From: Mycobacteroides chelonae CCUG 47445
Lineage (GTDB): Bacteria; Actinomycetota; Actinomycetes; Mycobacteriales; Mycobacteriaceae
Direction: 5' to 3'
Assembly: GCF_001632805.1 (NCBI RefSeq)
Contig: NZ_CP007220.1
Location: 1,302,001 to 1,366,000, forward strand
Length of the DNA stretch: 64,000 bases
Part shown: in pieces, positions 1 to 8,874 of the stretch
Layout: each line of letters starts with the position of its first letter
Numbering within the stretch: the first letter of the stretch is position 1
The notes under the pieces: model-generated
Databases searched by the model: none
What the model was told of the DNA's origin: nothing
The model's input: the letters and a program-made list of their open reading frames with translations, nothing else
Program-made: the position numbers and the translations under genes

Positions 1-2
1 GC

Positions 3-464
3 TCACATACCGGTGGCGCGGTGCCGCGCACCCGGCCCTATCGGGTGAACTACGGGACCGAGGTGAACGGTGTGGTCCATGCCGTCATCTCCGAGGTGAC
101 CGCGGCCGCCGAACGCGCGGTGGCTCTCGGGGTGTCGAAGGACTCGATTCTGATCGATCCGACGCATGACTTCGGCAAAAACACCTTCCACGGGCTCGCT
201 TTGTTGCGCCACGTAAACGATCTCGTTAATACCGGGTGGCCGGTGCTGATGGCATTGAGCAACAAGGATTTCATCGGGGAGACTCTTGGTGTGGGACTGA
301 CGGAACGACTCGAAGGCACTCTCGCCGCTACCGCGCTGGCGGCGGCGGCCGGTGCCCGCATGTTCCGGGTGCACGAAGTCGGGCCCACACGCCGCACGCT
401 GGAAATGGTGGGCTCCATCGTCGGAACCCGCCCACCGGCGCGAACAGTGAGGGGGTTGGCATGA
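3..464 (+). CDS. folP2: Dihydropteroate synthase homologue FolP2, 3' part only
   Basis: This is the C-terminal 153 residues of a dihydropteroate-synthase family protein; the 5' part lies left of the window. The frame opens with SHTGGAVPRTRPYRVNY and contains ILIDPTHDFGKNTFHGL, a conserved barrel strand of the family, followed by ALSNKDFIGE and FRVHEV near the C terminus (the RVHDV-like end motif). Canonical FolP condenses a pterin pyrophosphate with p-aminobenzoate in folate synthesis. The mycobacterial FolP2 paralogue (Rv1207) sits next to gpgS, as here, and its enzymatic role is less certain than that of FolP1. Its stop overlaps the gpgS ATG by 4 bp (ATGA), so the two are probably translationally coupled. 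The FolP2 assignment rests on the neighbour. Confidence 0.88.
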   Translation, partial: SHTGGAVPRTRPYRVNYGTEVNGVVHAVISEVTAAAERAVALGVSKDSILIDPTHDFGKNTFHGLALLRHVNDLVNTGWPVLMALSNKDFIGETLGVGLTERLEGTLAATALAAAAGARMFRVHEVGPTRRTLEMVGSIVGTRPPARTVRGLA

Positions 465-1396
465 CCCATCAACTAGACGGAGCAGTTGGTATCGATCCGA
501 GCTGGCTGGAAACGCACAGTTGGAACCGGCCCGATTGGACCGTCGAGCAGCTCATCGCCGCGAAGAAGGGCCGCACCGTTTCGGTGGTCCTGCCCGCGCT
601 CAATGAGCAGGAGACGGTCGCCGCGGTCGTCGACACCATCAGCCCGCTGCTGGGCGGTCTGGTAGACGAGCTGATCGTGCTCGACTCGGGCTCCACCGAT
701 GACACCGCGATCCGGGCCGTGGCCGCGGGTGCGCGCGTGGTCAGTCGCGAACAGGCGCTGCCTGAGGTGCCGCCCAACCCGGGCAAGGGCGAAGTGCTGT
801 GGCGGTCGGTGGCCGCGACCACCGGCGACGTGATCGCCTTCGTCGACTCCGATCTGATCGATCCCGATCCGATGTTCGTGCCGCACCTGCTCGGCCCGCT
901 GTTGTTAGGTCAGGGTGTCCACCTGGTCAAGGGCTTCTATCGGCGTCCGCTCAAGGTCAGCGGGTCCGAGGACGCCAACGGTGGTGGGCGGGTGACCGAA
1001 CTGGTGGCCCGGCCCATGCTTGCCGCTCTCCGGCCCGAACTGAGCTGTGTGGTGCAGCCGCTGGGCGGTGAGTACGCCGGCACTCGGGAGCTGCTGTCCT
1101 CGGTGCCCTTCGCGCCCGGATACGGCGTCGAGATCGGCCTACTGATCGACACGTACGACCGACTCGGACTCAATGCCATCGCCCAGGTGAACCTGGGCGT
1201 GCGCAGCCATCGCAACCGGCCGCTGGTCGAGCTCGGGGTGATGAGTCGTCAGGTGATGGCCAGCATGCTGTCGCGGTGCGGGATTCCGGACTCAGGGGTG
1301 GGTATCACCCAGTTCTTCGCCGACGGTGACGGGTTCACCCCGCGCAGCTCCACGGTGTCGCTGGAGGACCGCCCGCCGATGAACACCCTGCGCTGA
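461..1396 (+). CDS. gpgS: Glucosyl-3-phosphoglycerate synthase GpgS
   Basis: A 311-residue retaining glycosyltransferase of family GT81 (GT-A fold). It transfers glucose from an NDP-glucose donor to 3-phosphoglycerate, the first step in methylglucose lipopolysaccharide synthesis. The N-terminal nucleotide-binding part shows VSVVLPALNEQETV near residue 40 and the metal-binding DSD motif in FVDSDLIDPDP. LVKGFYRRPLK lies mid-protein and GYGVEIGLLIDTYDRLG is in the acceptor-side region. The ATG at 461 is preferred over the open frame running in from 236, because it overlaps the folP2 stop as ATGA and gives the length known for mycobacterial GpgS. The cofactor-independent housekeeping context and synteny with Rv1208 make the call firm. 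Confidence 0.95.
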   Translation: MTHQLDGAVGIDPSWLETHSWNRPDWTVEQLIAAKKGRTVSVVLPALNEQETVAAVVDTISPLLGGLVDELIVLDSGSTDDTAIRAVAAGARVVSREQALPEVPPNPGKGEVLWRSVAATTGDVIAFVDSDLIDPDPMFVPHLLGPLLLGQGVHLVKGFYRRPLKVSGSEDANGGGRVTELVARPMLAALRPELSCVVQPLGGEYAGTRELLSSVPFAPGYGVEIGLLIDTYDRLGLNAIAQVNLGVRSHRNRPLVELGVMSRQVMASMLSRCGIPDSGVGITQFFADGDGFTPRSSTVSLEDRPPMNTLR

Positions 1397-1399
1397 GCC

Positions 1400-1891
1400 T
1401 CAGGTCTTCGGGATCTCGCGCTCACCTTTGGTGGGCGACCAGACAGTGACGATCATGTGGTCGTCGTCGAGTCGGACGGCCGAGGCTCCCTCGATGTCTG
1501 CGACGTAGAACGGCGCGAACCGGCGGCCGCGCAGATCGAATCCGATTGTGGCGTAGAGATGCTCGGCGAACGCGGCGTGCAGGTCGAGATCCTGCTCGTC
1601 GTGCACGGTGCCCCAGACCTTGGCGTCACCCTGGCTGATGCGGGTATCGGTGGTGGCCGTGTGCAGCTCGAAGCGAGGGTCGCGGGCAAGGTCCGCGAGC
1701 TTGGCGGTGGCGGGCATACCGCCGACGATCAGCCTGCCCTCGAAGATGCGGGGTTCCATCGGGCTGATCCGTGGGGCGCCACTGCGGCGCAGCGTCGAGA
1801 GAAAACACAGATTGCGCGTCGCGTGGTGTCGGCGCGCGAACACATCGGAGATCGACGGCGCCTGCTGGGTGAACTCTTGCCAGGAGGTCAT
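1400..1891 (-). CDS. Pyridoxamine 5'-phosphate oxidase-like (split-barrel) protein
   Basis: A 163-residue protein resembling the small FMN/F420-binding split-barrel family. Visible features are RRHHATRNLCFLSTLRRSGAPRISP (conserved core strands; read in parts), FEGRLIVGGMPATAKLADLARDP, HTATTDT, and the C-terminal FYVADIEGASAV...DDHMIVTVW. Members bind FMN or F420 and act as oxidases, reductases or heme-binding proteins; the substrate cannot be told from sequence. The open frame extends upstream to 2245 but overlaps the opposite-strand gene. The ATG at 1891 is chosen because a TACCGT -10 hexamer lies 6 nt before it, giving a leaderless mRNA, and because the following residues begin the recognisable domain. 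It lies tail to tail with gpgS (3 bp gap). Confidence 0.75.
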   Translation of the reverse strand: MTSWQEFTQQAPSISDVFARRHHATRNLCFLSTLRRSGAPRISPMEPRIFEGRLIVGGMPATAKLADLARDPRFELHTATTDTRISQGDAKVWGTVHDEQDLDLHAAFAEHLYATIGFDLRGRRFAPFYVADIEGASAVRLDDDHMIVTVWSPTKGEREIPKT

Positions 1892-1897
1892 GGCCCC

Positions 1898-1903
1898 ACG
1901 GTA
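1898..1903 (-). promoter_or_regulatory. -10 element, leaderless PPOX-like gene
   Basis: TACCGT on the minus strand, 6 nt before the ATG at 1891. A TANNNT hexamer at this distance is the usual sign of leaderless transcription in mycobacteria. No clear -35 is seen. Confidence 0.5.
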
Positions 1904-1940
1904 GGTCGCGATGTCACACCTCGCTGGCAAGATCAGTGTC

Positions 1941-2255
1941 GTGACGTTCGCACTGACATATCTGCTGGTTCTCGTCGCGGTGGCCGCCGTGCTGTTCGTG
2001 CTGGGCTCGATACTGTTCGGCCGCGGGGAGGAGTTGCCGGCGCTCCCCAAGGGCACCACCGCGACAGTCCTGCCCGCCGAGGATGTGGCCGGTGCCGATG
2101 TAGACGCCGTCAAGTTCTCATTGGTCTTCCGCGGGTACAAAGCCAGCGAGGTTGATTGGGTGCTGGACCGGCTTGCCCGCCAAATCGACGAGCTGCGCGC
2201 CGAGCTCGACGAGGCGCAGGGCGCCCGGGCCGGCATCGAAGCCAATGCCGAATAA
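1941..2255 (+). CDS. Small membrane-anchored DivIVA-domain protein (Rv1209-like)
   Basis: About 104 residues: one N-terminal membrane segment (FALTYLLVLVAVAAVLFVLG), a short linker (FGRGEELPALPKG), then a DivIVA-type motif FRGYKASEVDWVLDRLARQ and a C-terminal coiled coil rich in E, L and A (QIDELRAELDEAQGARAGIEA). DivIVA-domain proteins sense membrane curvature or scaffold polar growth factors; whether this one does so is inference. The GTG at 1941 places the membrane segment at the extreme N terminus. An in-frame ATG at 1911 would add ten residues and leave only 19 bp to the divergent gene. It overlaps the next gene, tag, by 11 bp. The position matches Rv1209 in M. tuberculosis. Confidence 0.78.
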   Translation: MTFALTYLLVLVAVAAVLFVLGSILFGRGEELPALPKGTTATVLPAEDVAGADVDAVKFSLVFRGYKASEVDWVLDRLARQIDELRAELDEAQGARAGIEANAE

Positions 2256-2835
2256 GGAGCCCTCCCGCTGCTCCTGGGCCGCCGATCCGCCCGGGTCGAC
2301 GTTGTACGCCGACTATCACGACAATGAGTGGGGACGCCCGCTGTACGGGCGCGACGCCTTGTTCGAGCGGCTGTGCTTGGAGGCCTTCCAGAGCGGGCTG
2401 GCGTGGATCACCATCTTGCGCAAACGTGAGGGGTTCCGTCGTGCGTTCGACGGCTTCACACCGGAGAAGGTTGCCCGGTACGGCGACAAGGACGTGGCGC
2501 GGCTGATGGCCGATGCCGACATCGTGCGGAACCGCGCCAAGATCGAGTCGGCCATATCCAATGCCCGCGTCGTCCTCGATTTGGACACCGATCTTTCAGA
2601 CCTGTTGTGGTCGTTTGCGCCGAAACGCCGCGCCCGGCCGCAGCGTCTTTCCGACGTGCCCGCAGTGACCGATGAGAGCATTGCGATGGCCAAAGAACTC
2701 AAACGCCGGGGGTTCCGTTTTGTAGGCCCTACCACGGCATATGCCCTGATGCAGGCCACCGGGATGGTCGACGATCATGTGCGTTCCTGTTGGGTTCCGC
2801 GAGCCGAAACCGCCCCCTCCGGAAGGTCCAGTTGA
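2245..2835 (+). CDS. tag: DNA-3-methyladenine glycosylase I
   Basis: A 196-residue HhH-GPD superfamily enzyme of the Tag type, which removes 3-methyladenine from alkylated DNA as the first step of base excision repair. The hallmark start CSWAADP (Tag family zinc-binding Cys), YHDNEWGRPLYGRDALFERL, and LAWITILRKREGFRRAF are all present. ATAYALMQATGMVDDHVRSCW at the C terminus carries the zinc-binding His and Cys. The ATG at 2245 lies inside the last codons of the upstream DivIVA-domain gene (11 bp overlap), so translation is probably coupled. The longer open frame to 2152 would add a non-homologous arginine-rich tail and was rejected. The gene is syntenic with Rv1210 (tagA). Confidence 0.93.
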   Translation: MPNKEPSRCSWAADPPGSTLYADYHDNEWGRPLYGRDALFERLCLEAFQSGLAWITILRKREGFRRAFDGFTPEKVARYGDKDVARLMADADIVRNRAKIESAISNARVVLDLDTDLSDLLWSFAPKRRARPQRLSDVPAVTDESIAMAKELKRRGFRFVGPTTAYALMQATGMVDDHVRSCWVPRAETAPSGRSS

Positions 2836-2860
2836 GGGTCTGCTGTCCCCAGATGTCCGC

Positions 2861-2912
2861 GATAGGGAAGAATGGTCCAGTGAAACGGCAGCTCAGATAG
2901 GGAACAATGGTC
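2861..2912 (+). repeat. 17-bp direct repeat upstream of the DUF3117 gene
   Basis: GATAGGGAAGAATGGTC at 2861-2877 recurs as GATAGGGAACAATGGTC at 2896-2912, with one mismatch and a 35-bp period. Both copies carry TAGGGA, which could act as a -10 core, so these may be tandem promoters or a duplicated regulator site. The region 2836-2956 holds nothing else coding. Confidence 0.55.
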
Positions 2913-2956
2913 GGAGATGCCGAACACCCTTGGCTGGAATTTGGAGGGAGCACACG

Positions 2957-3124
2957 ATGGCGGCCATGAAGCCCCGAACCGGCGACGGTCCTCTCGAGGC
3001 TACGAAAGAGGGGCGTGGGATCGTTATGCGCGTGCCACTGGAAGGTGGCGGTCGCCTGGTGGTCGAGCTGACCCCCGATGAGGCTGCCGCACTCGGCGAC
3101 GAACTCAAGAACGTCACCAGCTAG
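2957..3124 (+). CDS. Small DUF3117 protein (Rv1211-like)
   Basis: A 55-residue protein with the actinobacterial DUF3117 pattern: MKPRTGDGPLEATKEGRGIVMRVPLEGGGRLVVELTPDEAAALGDEL (read in parts). It is a single compact beta-hairpin/helix domain with no membrane segment. Function is unknown; the family is nearly universal and highly conserved in mycobacteria, at this place next to glgM. The ATG at 2957 is set by a good ribosome-binding site, GGAGGG, at 2943-2948. A second ATG three codons on is possible. The upstream region has a 17-bp direct repeat that may drive expression. Confidence 0.85.
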   Translation: MAAMKPRTGDGPLEATKEGRGIVMRVPLEGGGRLVVELTPDEAAALGDELKNVTS

Positions 3125-3139
3125 GCCTTGCCTCGGGCG

Positions 3140-4351
3140 TTAGCCGCAGACTTCTTGATAGATCTGCAGCGTCATTTCCGCGATATGCGCCCACGAGAAC
3201 TCTTCGATACATCGCGCCCTACCGGCATTCCCAAATTCGGTGGCGCGAGCCGGGTCCGCGACTAATGCGTTGACCGCGTCGGCGAGCCCTGACTCGAAAG
3301 CCGCGGCTTCGCTGCTCTCGTACGCCACCAGTGTTTCGGTGACACCGTCGGCAACCACCTCGGGTATGCCACCGACACGCGATGCCACGACCGCTGTGCC
3401 ACACGCCATCGCCTCAAGATTGACGATGCCCAGCGGTTCGTAGATCGACGGGCATACAAACACCGTTGCCGCGGAAAGTATTTCCCGCAGCTTGGGGATG
3501 GGGAGGAATTCACGTATCCAGTGCACTCCGGGACGTACCGCGGCTAGCTCGGTGACGGCACCGGTGATCTGCTCGGCGATCTCGGGAGTGTCCGGCTCGC
3601 CGGCACACAAGATCAGCTGCACCTCGGGGGAGAAATGGTGTGCCGCGGCCACCAGGTGCGCGAGACCTTTTTGCCGGGTGATCCGCCCGACGAACACGGC
3701 AATCGGGCGATCCAGATCCACGCCCAGCTCGGCGAGGACCGACCCCGGTCGGGTGATCGCCTCGACTGGATCAACCGGATGCCACGTGGTGGTGTCGATT
3801 CCGTTGCGCACCACATGGATCCGGCTCGGGTCCAAATCGGGGTAGGTCGCCATGATGTCTTCGCGCATCCCGCTGCTGACCGCGATGACGGCGTCAGCGG
3901 CGTGTATCGCCGTGTGTTCCACCCACGAGGACACCCGGTACCCGCCGCCGAGCTGTTCGGCCTTCCACGGGCGACGGGGCTCCAGGGAATGTGCGGTCAA
4001 AACGTGTGGGATGCCATGCAGCAGCTTGGCCAGGTGTCCGGCCAGGCCCGTGTACCAGGTGTGTGAATGAGCCACCGACGCACCGGCCACCGCGGCGGCC
4101 ATCACCAGATCGGCCGACAACGTGGTCAAGGTGGGGTTGGCGCCGTCCAGTGCGGGGTCGGGCCGGTGCACGAAGGCACCGTCGCGGGGTGCGCCCATGC
4201 AGTGCACCTCGACATCGCACAGAGTGCGCAGCTGAGCCACCAGTTCAGTGACGTGGACACCGGCACCGCCGTAGACCTCGGGTGGGTACTCCCGCGTCAT
4301 CATTGCCACCCGCGTCGGGGATGAGCCGCGCGCGTGAAGACCCTCCGTCAT
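3140..4351 (-). CDS. glgM: Alpha-maltose-1-phosphate synthase GlgM (GT4)
   Basis: A 403-residue GT-B fold glycosyltransferase of family GT4, historically called GlgA. In mycobacteria this orthologue (Rv1212c) joins ADP-glucose to glucose-1-phosphate to make maltose-1-phosphate for alpha-glucan synthesis by GlgE. It shows the N-terminal REYPPEVYGGAGVHVTEL loop, HSHTWYTGL, the FVGRITRQKGL donor-site strand, and the GT4 signature FVCPSIYEPLGIVNLEAMACGTAVVA near residue 320. The ATG at 4351 is chosen over GTG 4357 because a TACGGT -10 lies exactly 7 nt upstream, predicting a leaderless message. It is divergent from glgC, which supplies its ADP-glucose. Confidence 0.93.
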   Translation of the reverse strand: MTEGLHARGSSPTRVAMMTREYPPEVYGGAGVHVTELVAQLRTLCDVEVHCMGAPRDGAFVHRPDPALDGANPTLTTLSADLVMAAAVAGASVAHSHTWYTGLAGHLAKLLHGIPHVLTAHSLEPRRPWKAEQLGGGYRVSSWVEHTAIHAADAVIAVSSGMREDIMATYPDLDPSRIHVVRNGIDTTTWHPVDPVEAITRPGSVLAELGVDLDRPIAVFVGRITRQKGLAHLVAAAHHFSPEVQLILCAGEPDTPEIAEQITGAVTELAAVRPGVHWIREFLPIPKLREILSAATVFVCPSIYEPLGIVNLEAMACGTAVVASRVGGIPEVVADGVTETLVAYESSEAAAFESGLADAVNALVADPARATEFGNAGRARCIEEFSWAHIAEMTLQIYQEVCG

Positions 4352-4358
4352 AGCCACG

Positions 4359-4364
4359 ACCGTA
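4359..4364 (-). promoter_or_regulatory. -10 element, leaderless glgM
   Basis: TACGGT on the minus strand, 7 nt before the glgM ATG at 4351. It is in the 92-bp divergent region shared with glgC. Confidence 0.55.
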
Positions 4365-4430
4365 GTAGGTGGCCCCGACGACCGCAGGCCCGCCGGGGGT
4401 GTACAGCTGGCCGCTTCTGCCGAGTGCCGA

Positions 4431-4436
4431 TAGGTT
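4431..4436 (+). promoter_or_regulatory. -10 element, leaderless glgC
   Basis: TAGGTT, 7 nt before the glgC ATG at 4444. Back to back with the glgM promoter, so a single regulator could control synthesis and use of ADP-glucose together. Confidence 0.55.
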
Positions 4437-4443
4437 GATTGCT

Positions 4444-5658
4444 ATGAGGGCATCGCCACACGTTCTGGGGATCGTGCTTGCCGGCGGTGAGGGCAAGCGG
4501 CTCTACCCACTGACCGCCGACCGCGCGAAACCGGCGGTGCCCTTCGGCGGTGCCTATCGCCTCATCGATTTCGTGCTGAGCAACCTGGTCAACGCGCGGT
4601 TCTTGCGTATTTGCGTTCTGACCCAATACAAATCGCACTCGCTGGACCGGCACATCTCGCAGAACTGGCGGCTCTCGGGCCTGGCCGGGGAGTACATCAC
4701 CCCTGTCCCTGCCCAGCAGCGCCTCGGTCCGCGCTGGTACACCGGGAGCGCCGATGCCATCCATCAGTCACTCAACCTGATCTTCGACGAGGATCCCGAG
4801 TACATCGTGGTGTTCGGCGCCGACCACGTGTACCGAATGGATCCCGAGCAGATGCTCGACTTCCACATCGACAGCGGTGCCGGAGTGACCGTGGCGGGTA
4901 TCCGGGTGCCCCGCAGCGAGGCGAGCGCCTTCGGTTGTATCGACGCCGACGACACCGGCCGTATCCGTGAGTTCGTCGAGAAGCCCGCGGATCCTCCGGG
5001 CACACCGGATGATCCCGACGCGGCATTCTTCTCGATGGGCAACTACATCTTCACCACCAAGGAATTGATCGACGTCATTCGTGCCGACGCCGATGACGAC
5101 CATTCCGACCACGACATGGGCGGTGACATCATTCCCCGGCTGGTGGCCGACGGGCGGGCCGCTGTCTATGACTTCAACACCAACCTGGTGCCCGGCGCCA
5201 CCGAGCGCGATCACGCGTACTGGCGCGACGTCGGAACCCTCGACGCGTTCTATGACGCGCACATGGATCTGGTTTCGGTGCACCCGGTGTTCAATCTGTA
5301 CAACCGGCGCTGGCCCATCCGTGGCGAGTCGGAGAACCTCGCGCCTGCCAAGTTCGTCAACGGCGGTTCCGCGCAGGAATCGGTGGTGGGTGCCGGCAGC
5401 ATCATCTCGGCGGGTTCCGTGCGTAACTCGGTGCTGTCCTCGAATGTCGTCGTCGACGACGGCGCAGTGGTGGAGGGTAGCGTGCTGATGCCCGGTGTGC
5501 GGGTGGGCCGTGGAGCGGTGGTGCGGCACGCGATTCTGGACAAGAACGTGGTTGTCGGTGTCGGAGAACAGGTTGGTGTCGATATCGAGCGCGATCGCGA
5601 GCGTTTCAACGTCAGCGCGGGCGGCGTGGTCGCGGTCGGCAAGGGCGTCTGGATCTAG
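4444..5658 (+). CDS. glgC: Glucose-1-phosphate adenylyltransferase GlgC
   Basis: A 404-residue ADP-glucose pyrophosphorylase: ATP plus glucose-1-phosphate gives ADP-glucose and pyrophosphate, the committed step to glycogen and maltose-1-phosphate. The N-terminal nucleotidyltransferase domain carries [13 protein letters not shown] and [10 protein letters not shown], then [10 protein letters not shown] and the substrate region EKPADPP. The C-terminal left-handed beta-helix shows hexapeptide-like repeats ([34 protein letters not shown]). Length equals that of the M. tuberculosis enzyme (Rv1213). The start at ATG 4444 is supported by a TAGGTT -10 located 7 nt upstream (leaderless). The gene ends 4 bp before the stop of the convergent membrane gene. 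Confidence 0.96.
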   Translation: MRASPHVLGIVLAGGEGKRLYPLTADRAKPAVPFGGAYRLIDFVLSNLVNARFLRICVLTQYKSHSLDRHISQNWRLSGLAGEYITPVPAQQRLGPRWYTGSADAIHQSLNLIFDEDPEYIVVFGADHVYRMDPEQMLDFHIDSGAGVTVAGIRVPRSEASAFGCIDADDTGRIREFVEKPADPPGTPDDPDAAFFSMGNYIFTTKELIDVIRADADDDHSDHDMGGDIIPRLVADGRAAVYDFNTNLVPGATERDHAYWRDVGTLDAFYDAHMDLVSVHPVFNLYNRRWPIRGESENLAPAKFVNGGSAQESVVGAGSIISAGSVRNSVLSSNVVVDDGAVVEGSVLMPGVRVGRGAVVRHAILDKNVVVGVGEQVGVDIERDRERFNVSAGGVVAVGKGVWI

Positions 5659-5662
5659 CCAC

Positions 5663-6337
5663 TCACCACACCAGGGGCACAAGACGGCTGCGGACCTTCT
5701 CGGTGTATTCGTCGTAGCCGGGGAGGTCGTGGCGCAGCATCTTCTCTTCGTCGATAATCCGCACCACCAGTGAGCCGAATGCGGGGATCGCCGCGAGCAG
5801 GCCCCAGAACGAACCCAGCGCCAACGGTATGCCCACCATCATCACCAGTGAGCCCGTGTACATCGGGTGGCGCACCAGTCCGTACAGACCGGTTGAGGTG
5901 ACGGTCTGCCCGGACTCGACGGTGATACTCGCTCCCGCATAGTGGTTCTGGGCCACGACCAGCGTGGCGGCACCCAAGCCGACGATGACCAGTGCCTCTC
6001 CGACGATGACCAGCCAGGTCGGTACATGAGACCAGCCGAACCGGTGATCGAAGGCGCTGACGACGACGAGGGCCAGGAAGGAACTCAACAGCACCGTGAC
6101 CGCGAGCTTCTGTATCAAGCGTGTCTCCGCGATGGGTCCACCGCGCATACGACGTCGCAGCACCTCGGGATTCGTCCTGGCCAAGTAGACCGAGGAAATC
6201 GTGGAGCTGATCGCGAAGATCGCCAGAAACACCCAGGCCTGCCAGTAGTCGAACGTTCCCGCGGGCCAGAACAGTGCCGCGCCGAAGACTGCGAGGGCGA
6301 TGATTCCCGAGACAAGAGCTTGTACACCAGTTTTCAT
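5663..6337 (-). CDS. Integral membrane methyltransferase, ICMT/PEMT-like (Rv1216c-like)
   Basis: A 224-residue membrane protein with about five hydrophobic segments (for example ALVSGIIALAVFGAALFWPAG and VTVLLSSFLALVVVSAF). The C-terminal signature of the isoprenylcysteine carboxyl methyltransferase/phospholipid methyltransferase superfamily is present: GLYGLVRHPMYTGSLVMMVGIPLALGS followed by IIDEEKMLRHDLPGYDEYTEKV (read in parts). The RHPxY and EE motifs bind S-adenosylmethionine and substrate in that superfamily. The substrate here is unknown. A ribosome-binding site AAGGAAG lies just before ATG 6337. Twelve bases separate it from the upstream exporter permease, so it is probably the last gene of the TetR-ABC operon, as in Rv1216c-Rv1219c. 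Confidence 0.82.
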   Translation of the reverse strand: MKTGVQALVSGIIALAVFGAALFWPAGTFDYWQAWVFLAIFAISSTISSVYLARTNPEVLRRRMRGGPIAETRLIQKLAVTVLLSSFLALVVVSAFDHRFGWSHVPTWLVIVGEALVIVGLGAATLVVAQNHYAGASITVESGQTVTSTGLYGLVRHPMYTGSLVMMVGIPLALGSFWGLLAAIPAFGSLVVRIIDEEKMLRHDLPGYDEYTEKVRSRLVPLVW

Positions 6338-6349
6338 GATCTTCCTTTC

Positions 6350-7972
6350 TCAGAGGGCGTCACGACGGCGGTAGAACTCGCCCGCGGCTGCGGTGAGCCC
6401 GGCGCCGATGACAATGAGGACGAACATGGTCAACCACGGATACTCCACCGGCGCGCTGACCCGCATCACCGGTGAGAACTTCACGATCCAGGACGGCAGC
6501 TGCAAGATGCCTGCGTACAGCATGCCCACGGAAAATGCCACCACGAGCCAGCCAATCCAGCTGTGCCGCAGTGTAACTGATAGGGCGGCGATTCCGGCGA
6601 TCACCAGCAGGGCGGGAATCTGTGCCAATGCGGCGAGCGTGAGACGCCACACCAAATCCGGATTGTGCAACGTGCTCGCCGCGCCCAGTCCACTGCCCAG
6701 GCCGGCGATCAGCATCAGAATCGCACTGCCCACCAGCGTCACCGCGACCGCGGACAGCAGCCAGTTCCAGCGCGATACGGCACGCGCCAGTACGGCTTCG
6801 GCGATGCCGCTCTGTTCATCCTTGGCGAGCCTTATGATCGCCGACACCACGTACGCGGTGACCGCGATGGCGAGCACCTGATTGAAGGTGGCGAAGATGC
6901 TGTCCAGGCCGTGGGCCTGGAATGCCCGGCTCAACAGTGGGTTGGTGTCGATCGAATCCCGCAGGCTCTTGGCCATCGACCCGAAGGCCATACCGCTCAG
7001 GAAGATTCCGGCTCCCCATCCGGTGAGCAGCCCGCGTTGCAGCTGCAGGTTAAGCCCGAAGACCGACCTGATCTCGGGGGCATTGGCGTCCTCGCCACGC
7101 GAGGGCAGCACCCCCGCGTCGTATTGGCGGTGTCCTTCGAGCGCGTGCGCGGCGAGCATCAGGGCCACGGTGGTGCCGATCAGCAGGAGGAGGGGCCACC
7201 AACGCAGATCGACGAATGGTCGCATCTGCTGGGCCCACGCCAGGGGCGAGAACCAACTCAGTGCGCTGCCCTTGTTGTCGATGATGTCGCCGAGTCCGCG
7301 GATCACGACGGCTGCCGCCAGGGAGGCCATCGCGACACCGGTGGCGGCTCGGGAGGTGCGCCACAGTTGGGAGGTGACCGCCGCGATACCGGCGAAAACC
7401 ATGGAGGCTCCGGTGATTCCGAGACTGATTCCGAGACTGTCGGCGACATCGAATCCCGCGGCGGACAACGCGATCGTCATGGCCAGGGCCAGAACGGCGT
7501 TCATCAGCCCCACCACGATGAGCGCCGCGTAGGTGCGTGCCTGGTGGCCGACGACCGCCGACATGACCAGTTCAGCACCACCGGATTCCTCTTCGGCGCG
7601 GGTATGCCGGATGACCGTCAGGATGGACATGATGGCGGCGGCGGCGATCATGACGGTCATCAGTTCGTTCGCCACCATGACGCCGATATCGGTTTCGTTG
7701 ATGCCAAAGTTTGGCCCGCCCATGATGATTCCGGCAGGGGTCTTCATCATGGTGACCCGGGCCATGCGGTCGGCGGACGTCGGATACATCGACGCGAACG
7801 CCAGTGGGGTATAGGTCATCAGCAGCGTCAGCCAGCCGACCCACATGCAGATCCGGAACCTGTCGCGGCGTAGCGCCAACAGGATCAGGGTGCCTGTTCC
7901 GGTCAACGGCTGTTTCGGGGTGCCGCCCGAAATCGGCTGGCGCATGGGGAGCGTTGCGAAGTCGGTGGTCAT
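6350..7972 (-). CDS. ABC-2 type exporter permease (Rv1217c-like)
   Basis: A 540-residue integral membrane protein of the large ABC-2 permease type, sometimes annotated as a tetronasin or polyketide-antibiotic exporter. It has two sets of about six transmembrane helices separated by a soluble stretch (residues ~270-310, ...[21 protein letters not shown]), as expected for a fused permease dimer. It overlaps the ATPase gene upstream by 4 bp, so the two should form one exporter. Its M. tuberculosis counterpart Rv1217c-Rv1218c has been implicated in multidrug efflux; the natural substrate is not evident from sequence. Confidence 0.88.
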   Translation of the reverse strand: MTTDFATLPMRQPISGGTPKQPLTGTGTLILLALRRDRFRICMWVGWLTLLMTYTPLAFASMYPTSADRMARVTMMKTPAGIIMGGPNFGINETDIGVMVANELMTVMIAAAAIMSILTVIRHTRAEEESGGAELVMSAVVGHQARTYAALIVVGLMNAVLALAMTIALSAAGFDVADSLGISLGITGASMVFAGIAAVTSQLWRTSRAATGVAMASLAAAVVIRGLGDIIDNKGSALSWFSPLAWAQQMRPFVDLRWWPLLLLIGTTVALMLAAHALEGHRQYDAGVLPSRGEDANAPEIRSVFGLNLQLQRGLLTGWGAGIFLSGMAFGSMAKSLRDSIDTNPLLSRAFQAHGLDSIFATFNQVLAIAVTAYVVSAIIRLAKDEQSGIAEAVLARAVSRWNWLLSAVAVTLVGSAILMLIAGLGSGLGAASTLHNPDLVWRLTLAALAQIPALLVIAGIAALSVTLRHSWIGWLVVAFSVGMLYAGILQLPSWIVKFSPVMRVSAPVEYPWLTMFVLIVIGAGLTAAAGEFYRRRDAL

Positions 7973-8874
7973 CGCGGTACGCCCTGATACTCGCGCATGA
8001 AGAGCTCTTCAAGTGATGCCGGTGTCACGGTGAGGTCGACGATCCCGAGGCTTGCCAGCTGTTCCATGGTGCGGTCCAGATCGCTGCGATCCACCGTGAA
8101 GGAGGCCCGGTTGCCGCCGATCGTGAGGTCGCGCAGCTGTGGAATCGATTTGAGTCCAGAGGGATTCGCCAGTGTGCGTACCGTCACGGAGGTCCGCATG
8201 ACATGGCGCAGCTCGGCCAGGGAGCCGGATAGGACCGCGCGTCCGGCGCGGACAATGGTCACGCGGTGGCACAGCTTCTCCACCTCGGCCAGGATGTGGC
8301 TCGACAGCAACACCGCACAGCCTCGCGTGGCCACTTCGGCCACGCACTCCTGGAAGACCGTCTCCATCAGCGGATCCAGGCCGGACGTCGGCTCGTCGAG
8401 TATGAACAGTTCGGCGTCGGAGCAGAACGCCGCGATGAGCGCCACCTTCTGACGGTTGCCCTTGGAATAGGTGCGTGCCTTCTTGGTGGGGTCGAGTTCG
8501 AAACGCTCGATGAGCTCGTTGCGCCTCGGTAGTGAAATATGTTCGGTGCCACGCATTCTGGTGAGGAAGTCAATTGCCTGCCCGCCGGTGAGGTTGGGCC
8601 ACAGCGTGACGTCCCCGGGCACGTAGGCGATGAGCCGATGGAGATCGACGGCGTTGACCCACGGGTCGCCGTCAAGGAGCTGCACCGTGCCGGAGTCGGC
8701 GCGCAGCAGGCCCAGAAGTACCCGAATGGTGGTGGACTTTCCCGCGCCGTTGGGGCCGAGGAAGCCCGCCACCTCGCCGTGGGCGACCGAAAGATCGAGC
8801 CCGTCGAGCGCCTTGGTCTTCCCGAATGACTTCGAGAGGCCGCGTATTTCGACCGCGAGGTTGGTATACATCAC
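7969..8874 (-). CDS. ABC exporter ATP-binding subunit (Rv1218c-like)
   Basis: A 301-residue ATPase. Walker [10 protein letters not shown] is near residue 40, the signature is [15 protein letters not shown] (an SKGNRQK variant of LSGGQ), Walker B is [13 protein letters not shown], and the switch histidine is in [10 protein letters not shown]. The C-terminal 80 residues form the DUF4162-like extension typical of drug and bacteriocin exporters. It energises the adjacent permease. The order TetR, ATPase, permease, with 4-bp overlaps at each junction, indicates a single transcript under control of the TetR operator at 9506-9541. The ATG at 8874 overlaps the TetR stop. Confidence 0.93.
   Translation of the reverse strand: MMYTNLAVEIRGLSKSFGKTKALDGLDLSVAHGEVAGFLGPNGAGKSTTIRVLLGLLRADSGTVQLLDGDPWVNAVDLHRLIAYVPGDVTLWPNLTGGQAIDFLTRMRGTEHISLPRRNELIERFELDPTKKARTYSKGNRQKVALIAAFCSDAELFILDEPTSGLDPLMETVFQECVAEVATRGCAVLLSSHILAEVEKLCHRVTIVRAGRAVLSGSLAELRHVMRTSVTVRTLANPSGLKSIPQLRDLTIGGNRASFTVDRSDLDRTMEQLASLGIVDLTVTPASLEELFMREYQGVPR

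Noticed and set aside
236..460. N-terminal extension of gpgS
   Set aside because: It lies wholly inside folP2 in another frame; the start at 461 is overlapped as ATGA and gives the known length.
4768..5682. 304-codon minus-strand frame opposite glgC
   Set aside because: glgC is unmistakable; the antisense product is His/Val/Asp-rich with no motif.
6665..7873. 402-codon plus-strand frame opposite the ABC permease
   Set aside because: It is antisense to a clear permease with membrane helices, and its product is rich in Gly, Arg, His and Asp with no domain. It is a typical high-GC shadow frame.
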